Of a stretch of 64,000 nucleotides of DNA, positions 58,930 to 64,000 are shown one piece after another; within the stretch, counting starts at the first letter, position 1, and every line of letters begins with the position of its first letter. Source of the DNA: Vibrio panuliri (GTDB taxonomy: Bacteria; Pseudomonadota; Gammaproteobacteria; Enterobacterales; Vibrionaceae); the NCBI RefSeq assembly GCF_009938205.1, contig NZ_AP019654.1, positions 868,001 through 932,000 on the forward strand, in the 5' to 3' direction. Below the pieces are notes generated by a model, which made no database searches, was not told where the DNA came from, and saw nothing but the letters and a program-made list of their open reading frames with translations. Made by a program: the position numbers and the translations under genes.

Positions 58930-59856
58930 ATGAGTTGGCTTGAAAAGATTTTAGAAAAAAGCAATATCGTAAGTTCACGTAAAGCATCTATCCCTGAAGG
59001 TGTTTGGACTAAATGTACTTCATGTGAGCAAGTGCTTTATCACGCTGAACTAGAGCGTAACCTAGAAGTATGTCCAAAATGTGACCACCACATGCGTATG
59101 CGTGCGCGTCGCCGTTTGGAAACATTTTTAGATGAAACTAACCGTGTAGAGTTGGCAAATGATCTTGAGCCTCAAGATAAGCTCAAGTTTAAAGACTCTA
59201 AGCGTTACAAAGATCGTCTATCTGCTGCACAAAAGAGCAGTGGCGAGCGCGACGCACTGGTGGTTATGCAAGGTGAAGTGATTGGTATTCCAGTTGTCGC
59301 TTGTGCTTTTGAGTTCTCATTTATGGGTGGCTCAATGGGCTCAGTTGTTGGTGCGCGCTTTGTTAAAGCCGTTGAAGCAGCAATGGAAAACAATTGCGGC
59401 TTAGTGTGTTTCTCTGCAAGTGGTGGTGCACGTATGCAAGAGGCACTGATGTCTCTTATGCAGATGGCGAAAACCAGTGCGGCACTTGAGCGACTATCGC
59501 AAAAAGGTTTGCCTTTTATTTCAGTAATGACTGACCCAACAATGGGTGGCGTATCAGCGAGTTTAGCGATGCTGGGCGATATCAACATTGGTGAACCTAA
59601 AGCGTTAATTGGCTTTGCTGGTCGTCGTGTTATTGAGCAGACGGTACGTGAAGACCTTCCTGAAGGTTTCCAACGCAGTGAGTTCCTGCTCGAGCATGGT
59701 GCCATTGATATGATTGTTGACCGCCGTGAGATGCGTCAGCGTGTTAGTGGTCTTCTTGCTAAACTAACAAACTCAGCGTCTCCATTGGTTGTTTCTGTGA
59801 ATGATTCTCCGCAAGAAGATGAGTATTCTGTACCAGAAGCGAACGAAAAAGGTTAA
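58930..59856 (+). CDS. accD: Acetyl-CoA carboxylase carboxyltransferase subunit beta
   Basis: A 308-residue subunit that, with AccA, transfers CO2 from carboxybiotin to acetyl-CoA to give malonyl-CoA for fatty acid synthesis. The N-terminal zinc ribbon is intact ([11 protein letters not shown] and [10 protein letters not shown]), then the crotonase-like carboxyltransferase domain ([36 protein letters not shown]). Start at ATG 58930 ([13 protein letters not shown]), the family start; the frame is open upstream but not conserved there. Confidence 0.96.
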   Translation: MSWLEKILEKSNIVSSRKASIPEGVWTKCTSCEQVLYHAELERNLEVCPKCDHHMRMRARRRLETFLDETNRVELANDLEPQDKLKFKDSKRYKDRLSAAQKSSGERDALVVMQGEVIGIPVVACAFEFSFMGGSMGSVVGARFVKAVEAAMENNCGLVCFSASGGARMQEALMSLMQMAKTSAALERLSQKGLPFISVMTDPTMGGVSASLAMLGDINIGEPKALIGFAGRRVIEQTVREDLPEGFQRSEFLLEHGAIDMIVDRREMRQRVSGLLAKLTNSASPLVVSVNDSPQEDEYSVPEANEKG

Positions 59857-59899
59857 AGTATCACTAACAAACAACCACGGAACTATTGGTTAAAGTTAG

Positions 59900-61165
59900 A
59901 TGAGTCAAACTCTTATTCCTCAAGCCACATCTCCACTCGCGATGTGGCTTGATTATTTAGCAAATATTCACACTTCTGCAATCGACCTCGGCTTGGACCG
60001 CGTTCAAGCGGTAGCGCAAAAAGCCAATCTTATTAAACCTGCCAACACAGTGATTACCGTCGCCGGTACCAATGGTAAAGGCTCGACTTGTGCATTGATG
60101 GAAGCCATTCTTCTCGATGCGGGTTATTCAGTTGGTGTCTACAGTTCACCACATCTTATTCGCTACAACGAGCGTGTTCGGGTAAACGGACAAGACCTTA
60201 GTGACGAAAAACACACCCAAGCGTTTGACTTTATCGAGAAGCAACGTGGAGATATCAGCTTAAGTCTGTTTGAGTATGGCACGCTTGCCGCGTTGCGCTT
60301 GTTTCAGACTGAGCAAGTTGATGTGGTGTTGCTTGAGGTCGGGCTCGGCGGGCGTTTGGATGCCACTAATGTGGTAGACCATGATGTATCGGTCATCACC
60401 AGTTTGGCTATCGACCATGTAGATTGGTTAGGTGATGATATCAACGTTATTGGTTTTGAGAAGGCAGGAATTTTCCGCAGCGGCAAACCAGCGATATGCG
60501 GCCAGCCAAAAGCGCCGGCAACCGTTGCCGCTCATGCAGATGACATCCAAGCTGAACTGTATCAGGTTGGGATTCAATACCAGTACGCGTTGACGCAAGA
60601 CAACACTTGGAGTTGGATGCATGGCTCTTATCAATTAGATGCCTTACCAGTGCCGAGCCTGCCGCTGCCGAATGCTGCCACCGCGCTGATGGCACTCGCA
60701 ACTGCTCATCTTGATATCAGTGACGTTAACATAGTGAATGGTTTGAATAACGCCACGCTACCAGGGCGAATGCAAGTAATTCATCAAACGCCGACCGTGC
60801 TGCTTGATGTTGCCCACAATCCGCATTCCGCTCAGTACTTGGTAGAACGCGTTTCGCAGTGTTATGCAAATAAAACGATTCATATGGTCGTGGCAATGTT
60901 GCATGACAAAGACATTAAATCAACGCTAGAGATTCTGTCACCACTTGCCAGCGTTTGGTACCCAGCCTCTTTGACCGGTCCTCGGGCAGCGACTGCTGAC
61001 GAGTTATGCCAGTATCTAGCCCAAGATCAGCTTCAGTATTCGACCCCGATAGCAGCATTTGATGCGGCAATGACACAAGCAAATGCTGATGATGTCATTA
61101 TCGTTGTCGGTTCATTCCATACTGTCGGTGAAGTACTTGAACACTGGCAGAGCAAAGGAGAGTAA
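59900..61165 (+). CDS. folC: Bifunctional dihydrofolate synthase/folylpolyglutamate synthase
   Basis: A 421-residue Mur-ligase-like enzyme that adds glutamate to dihydropteroate and then to tetrahydrofolate. The P-loop VAGTNGKGSTCALME lies at about residues 53-67; VYSSPHLIRYNERVRVNG and the C-terminal LLDVAHNPHSAQYLV are typical. It is directly followed by dedD, with no gap. Confidence 0.95.
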   Translation: MSQTLIPQATSPLAMWLDYLANIHTSAIDLGLDRVQAVAQKANLIKPANTVITVAGTNGKGSTCALMEAILLDAGYSVGVYSSPHLIRYNERVRVNGQDLSDEKHTQAFDFIEKQRGDISLSLFEYGTLAALRLFQTEQVDVVLLEVGLGGRLDATNVVDHDVSVITSLAIDHVDWLGDDINVIGFEKAGIFRSGKPAICGQPKAPATVAAHADDIQAELYQVGIQYQYALTQDNTWSWMHGSYQLDALPVPSLPLPNAATALMALATAHLDISDVNIVNGLNNATLPGRMQVIHQTPTVLLDVAHNPHSAQYLVERVSQCYANKTIHMVVAMLHDKDIKSTLEILSPLASVWYPASLTGPRAATADELCQYLAQDQLQYSTPIAAFDAAMTQANADDVIIVVGSFHTVGEVLEHWQSKGE

Positions 61166-61702
61166 ATGGCAAGTAAGTTTCAAAATCGTCTGGTAGGCAC
61201 CATTATCTTGGTCGCGATTGGCGTGATTGTCCTGCCTGACGTATTGGATGGCAAAAAAACGCACTACAAAGAAGAGATCGCCAGTATCCCTATTAAACCT
61301 GAGCTTGATAGCGATATTGAAACCTTTGAAGTGCTCGCTCCAGAGGATGACAGTGCCGCACTACCACCATCGCCAGTCGAGGTAGTAGTTGAGCCAAGTG
61401 TGCAACAAGATAGCGATATTGTTGCTGTGGTTGAAAAGCCTGTTCCTGAGCGTAATCAATACCAAGAGAGCGCGTGGATTATTCAATTGATGGCGTTGAA
61501 GAATGCCGACAACGCAGCGAATGTCGTCAAAGACCTACAGAAACGTGGTTATCAGGCACATACCAAGCTTGAGAATGGTTTTACCCGAGTGATTATTGGA
61601 CCGAATGTATCAAAAAGTAAACTGGAGCGTCAGATCGTAGAGTTAGAAAAAATAACCGGCTCAAAAGGCCGATTGCTTAAATTTAAACCACTAAATCCTT
61701 AA
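61166..61702 (+). CDS. dedD: DedD, SPOR-domain cell-division protein
   Basis: A 178-residue inner-membrane protein: one helix at about residues 8-26 (LVGTIILVAIGVIVLPDVL), a Pro/Val/Glu-rich periplasmic linker, and a C-terminal SPOR domain (about 98-175, WIIQLMALKNADNAANVVKD) that binds denuded septal peptidoglycan. Starts immediately after the folC stop codon. Confidence 0.93.
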   Translation: MASKFQNRLVGTIILVAIGVIVLPDVLDGKKTHYKEEIASIPIKPELDSDIETFEVLAPEDDSAALPPSPVEVVVEPSVQQDSDIVAVVEKPVPERNQYQESAWIIQLMALKNADNAANVVKDLQKRGYQAHTKLENGFTRVIIGPNVSKSKLERQIVELEKITGSKGRLLKFKPLNP

Positions 61703-61716
61703 GAAAACGTTTGCGT
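61701..61716 (-). promoter_or_regulatory. PurR operator upstream of cvpA-purF
   Basis: On the minus strand this reads ACGCAAACGTTTTCTT, an exact match to the E. coli PurR consensus ACGCAAACGTTTTCNT. It overlaps the -35 region (TTGCGT) of a possible promoter with TAAAAT at 61732-61737, and lies about 50 bp before cvpA. Purine repression of cvpA-purF is expected. Confidence 0.88.
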
Positions 61717-61764
61717 CGCCGTTTTTTCTGTTAAAATGCGCGCCAACTGAAGATGTGAATACAC

Positions 61765-62256
61765 ATGAATTGGTTAGATATTGTCATTTTAAGCGTGATT
61801 GCCCTATCGGCATTGATCAGCTTAATCCGTGGCTTCGCTAAAGAAGCTTTGTCTCTGGTAATTTGGTTTGGCGCGTTTTTTATCGCCAGTCAGTACTACG
61901 CTCGCTTGGCGGTGTACTTCACCAAAATCGAAGATGAAATGTTTCGTAACGGCGCAGCCATTGCTGCTCTTTTTGTTGCCACGCTGATTGTAGGTGCGTT
62001 GGTCAACTATGTGATTGGGCAGTTGATCCAAAAAACGGGTCTGTCAGGTACAGACCGTGTATTGGGTATTGTATTTGGTGGCTTGCGCGGTGTGCTAATC
62101 GTTGCTGCGGTGCTGTTTTTTGTCGATACCTTCACCACTTTGGATAATAGCGACTGGTGGCAGAACTCTGAACTTTTGCCTCACTTTAAGCTGATTATCG
62201 AACCGTTTTTTGAACACCTACAAGCATCATCGAGTTTCTTATCTGGCGCGATCTAA
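61765..62256 (+). CDS. cvpA: CvpA family membrane protein
   Basis: A 163-residue protein with four membrane segments (about 3-24, 28-47, 66-88, 104-124). CvpA is needed for colicin V production or export in E. coli and for envelope stress tolerance; its molecular role is unclear. It is co-transcribed with purF 35 bp downstream behind the PurR box. Confidence 0.93.
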   Translation: MNWLDIVILSVIALSALISLIRGFAKEALSLVIWFGAFFIASQYYARLAVYFTKIEDEMFRNGAAIAALFVATLIVGALVNYVIGQLIQKTGLSGTDRVLGIVFGGLRGVLIVAAVLFFVDTFTTLDNSDWWQNSELLPHFKLIIEPFFEHLQASSSFLSGAI

Positions 62257-62291
62257 CGCGCCAGCCATTGTCGCAAATCGAGGGTTAGGAC

Positions 62292-63806
62292 ATGTGTGGT
62301 ATTGTTGGAATCGTGGGCACAACGCCTGTTAATCAGTCTATCTATGACGCTTTGACTGTATTGCAGCACCGTGGCCAAGATGCCGCCGGTATTTGTACCA
62401 TAGAAAGCAATCGTTTTCGTCTGCGAAAGGCGAACGGTTTGGTTAAGGATGTGTTTGAAGCTAGACACATGCAAAGACTACAAGGTAGCGTGGGAATAGG
62501 GCACGTTCGCTATCCTACCGCAGGCAGTTCAAGTGCCTCTGAAGCTCAACCTTTCTACGTTAACTCTCCATTCGGTATCACCCTCGCCCATAACGGCAAC
62601 TTAACTAATGCGAACGATGTTCGTGAAAAACTTTTCGCTAAAGACCGTCGCCACCTCAATACAACTTCAGACTCAGAAGTTTTACTAAACGTCCTTGCTC
62701 ATGAAATTGATACAGTAAAAGGTAACGTAACAGCAGAAGATGTATTTCGTGCGGTCATGAACGTGCATCGCACAATTCGCGGAGCCTACGCGGTGACAGC
62801 GATGATTATTGGCCACGGTATGATTGCTTTCCGCGATCCAAAAGGGATTCGCCCTCTGTGTTTAGGTAAGCGCGAAACTGCAGGTCAAACGGAGTATATG
62901 GTCGCTTCTGAATCGGTGGCGCTTGATGCAGTAGGTTTTGATTTTATTCGCGACGTTGCACCGGGTGAGGCGATTTACGTCACGTTCGACGGGCAACTAT
63001 TTACCCAGCAATGTGCGGATAACCCACAACTCAATCCATGTATGTTTGAGTACGTCTATTTTGCTCGTCCGGATTCATTTATCGATAAAATCTCGGTTTA
63101 TGCCGCTCGGGTCGAAATGGGTAAAAAACTGGGTGAGCGCATTCGTGACGAGTATGCACATCTGGATATTGACGTGGTGATTCCAATTCCTGAAACCTCT
63201 TGTGACATCGCTCTGCAAATCGCTCAAGCGATCGATATTCCATACCGCCAGGGTTTTGTTAAAAACCGCTACGTAGGTCGTACGTTTATCATGCCAGGTC
63301 AGCAGCAACGTAAGAAATCAGTACGTCGTAAGTTGAATGCGATTCGCTCAGAGTTTAAAGATAAAAACGTTCTGTTGGTTGATGACTCAATTGTTCGTGG
63401 CACAACCTCAGAACAGATTATCGAAATGGCTCGTGATTCCGGCGCTAAAAAGGTGTTTATGGTTTCCGCTGCCCCAGAGATTCGTTTCCCGAACGTGTAC
63501 GGCATTGATATGCCAAGCGCCAATGAGTTAATTGCGCATGGTCGTGACAATGAGCAAATCTGTAAACAGATTGGTGCAGATGAGCTTATTTTCCAAACAT
63601 TAGACGACCTTGTTGCTGCGGTTGGTGCTGGTAATACTGATATCACTAAATTTGAAACCTCGGTATTCAGTGGTGAGTATGTCACGGGTGATATTACTCA
63701 ACAGTACTTAGAGTATTTAGAGTCTTTACGTAGTGATGATGCGAAAACCCAACTGGAAATTCAGCAGGATTTGGCAAGTTTAGAGTTATATAACGAAGGG
63801 GCGTAA
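62292..63806 (+). CDS. purF: Amidophosphoribosyltransferase
   Basis: A 504-residue enzyme that makes phosphoribosylamine from PRPP and glutamine, the first step of purine synthesis. Cys2 at the N-terminus (MCGIVGIVG) is the glutaminase nucleophile after Met removal. The PRPP-binding loop [19 protein letters not shown] lies near residue 365. [22 protein letters not shown] region and full length are normal. Confidence 0.97.
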   Translation: MCGIVGIVGTTPVNQSIYDALTVLQHRGQDAAGICTIESNRFRLRKANGLVKDVFEARHMQRLQGSVGIGHVRYPTAGSSSASEAQPFYVNSPFGITLAHNGNLTNANDVREKLFAKDRRHLNTTSDSEVLLNVLAHEIDTVKGNVTAEDVFRAVMNVHRTIRGAYAVTAMIIGHGMIAFRDPKGIRPLCLGKRETAGQTEYMVASESVALDAVGFDFIRDVAPGEAIYVTFDGQLFTQQCADNPQLNPCMFEYVYFARPDSFIDKISVYAARVEMGKKLGERIRDEYAHLDIDVVIPIPETSCDIALQIAQAIDIPYRQGFVKNRYVGRTFIMPGQQQRKKSVRRKLNAIRSEFKDKNVLLVDDSIVRGTTSEQIIEMARDSGAKKVFMVSAAPEIRFPNVYGIDMPSANELIAHGRDNEQICKQIGADELIFQTLDDLVAAVGAGNTDITKFETSVFSGEYVTGDITQQYLEYLESLRSDDAKTQLEIQQDLASLELYNEGA

Positions 63807-63832
63807 GCCAAAGTTTGCTGACTCAGATGAAT

Positions 63833-63863
63833 AAAAACGGCTTCCAATGGAAGCCGTTTTTTT
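63833..63863. terminator. Bidirectional terminator between purF and znuB-like gene
   Basis: AACGGCTTCC-AAT-GGAAGCCGTT with A-run before and T7 after; serves both convergent genes. Confidence 0.93.
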
Positions 63864-63875
63864 ATGTGCGGCTTG

Positions 63876-64000
63876 TTAGGCTACTTTTTTAAACTGGCTA
63901 AGGATAAATAGCGCAGCTGCACTGATCACGACTGAAGGGCCTGCTGGTGTGTCAAAGTGCCAAGAAAGGCTAAGTCCTGATAAAACGGCAATGCTGCCGA
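63876..64000 (-). CDS. znuB: C-terminal end of a ZnuB-like zinc ABC transporter permease (partial)
   Basis: Only the last 41 codons are in the window; the frame is open to the right edge. The visible end ([19 protein letters not shown], then a hydrophobic helix and FKKVA) matches the C-terminus of ABC-3 type metal permeases, where the D-x-P-x-G-P segment precedes the last helix. ZnuB is the most likely member, importing zinc together with ZnuA and ZnuC, but another metal permease of this family cannot be excluded from so short a piece. Confidence 0.65.
   Translation of the reverse strand, partial: GSIAVLSGLSLSWHFDTPAGPSVVISAAALFILSQFKKVA

Overview
The window is a stretch of a Vibrio chromosome (Vibrionaceae, Gammaproteobacteria). 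This is inferred from the FlrA/FlrB/FlrC polar-flagellum hierarchy, three tandem polar flagellin genes in the flaF-flaB-flaA arrangement known from the V. parahaemolyticus/V. harveyi type, a HubP/FimV-type polar landmark gene, and gene order typical of Vibrio around aroC, fabB, accD and purF. The species cannot be fixed from the sequence alone.

Layout. (1) 1-4.0 kb: the end of a zinc-ribbon protein, then a leftward arsC-like/dapE/M15 peptidase/ypfN group, a small winged-helix regulator and two small envelope genes. (2) 4.0-11.7 kb: an anaerobic ammonifying nitrite-reduction locus. nrfA runs left. nrfB-nrfC-nrfD-nrfE-thioredoxin-nrfF runs right from a 570-bp control region with FNR-like and NarP-like sites. 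An NrfG-like TPR gene lies on the far side of nrfA. (3) 11.7-13.3 kb: yfeZ-like membrane protein and Dyp-type peroxidase. (4) 13.4-38.4 kb: a flagellar cluster: flaF, flaB, flaA, flaG, fliD, flaI, fliS, flrA, flrB, flrC, fliE-fliJ, fliK-fliR, flhB. Sigma-28-like promoters precede each flagellin gene; sigma-54-like promoters precede flrB, fliE and fliK. The flhA/flhF/flhG/fliA/che part is not in the window. (5) 38.7-50.3 kb: smrB / prmB-aroC, a TRIC-type channel, epmC, yfcL, mnmC, fabB. This backbone follows the E. coli order, but carries an inserted lipoprotein + LruC-domain pair and an FMN reductase. The fabB 3' UTR ends in a strong terminator and probably contains the small RNA FarS. (6) 50.6-63.8 kb: pdxB-asd, hubP/fimV, truA, accD-folC-dedD-cvpA-purF, with the 3' end of a znuB-like permease at the right edge.

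How the genes work together. In the flagellar block FlrA (with sigma-54) should switch on flrBC, FlrC should activate later sigma-54 promoters, and sigma-28 the flagellin genes. fliE-flhB encode the basal body, C-ring and export gate. HubP is the pole organiser that places flagellar and chemotaxis components. The nrf genes form a periplasmic route reducing nitrite to ammonia with dedicated haem-attachment helpers.

Most striking observation: the hubP/fimV gene is split by a frame change inside a long CCAGAG hexanucleotide tract (about 55.53 kb), followed by four near-identical 168-bp repeats. It is either an assembly error or a real variant. No clearly new multi-gene defence or mobile system was seen; the best accessory candidate is the LruC/lipoprotein pair. 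No rRNA, tRNA, CRISPR array or insertion sequence was recognised.
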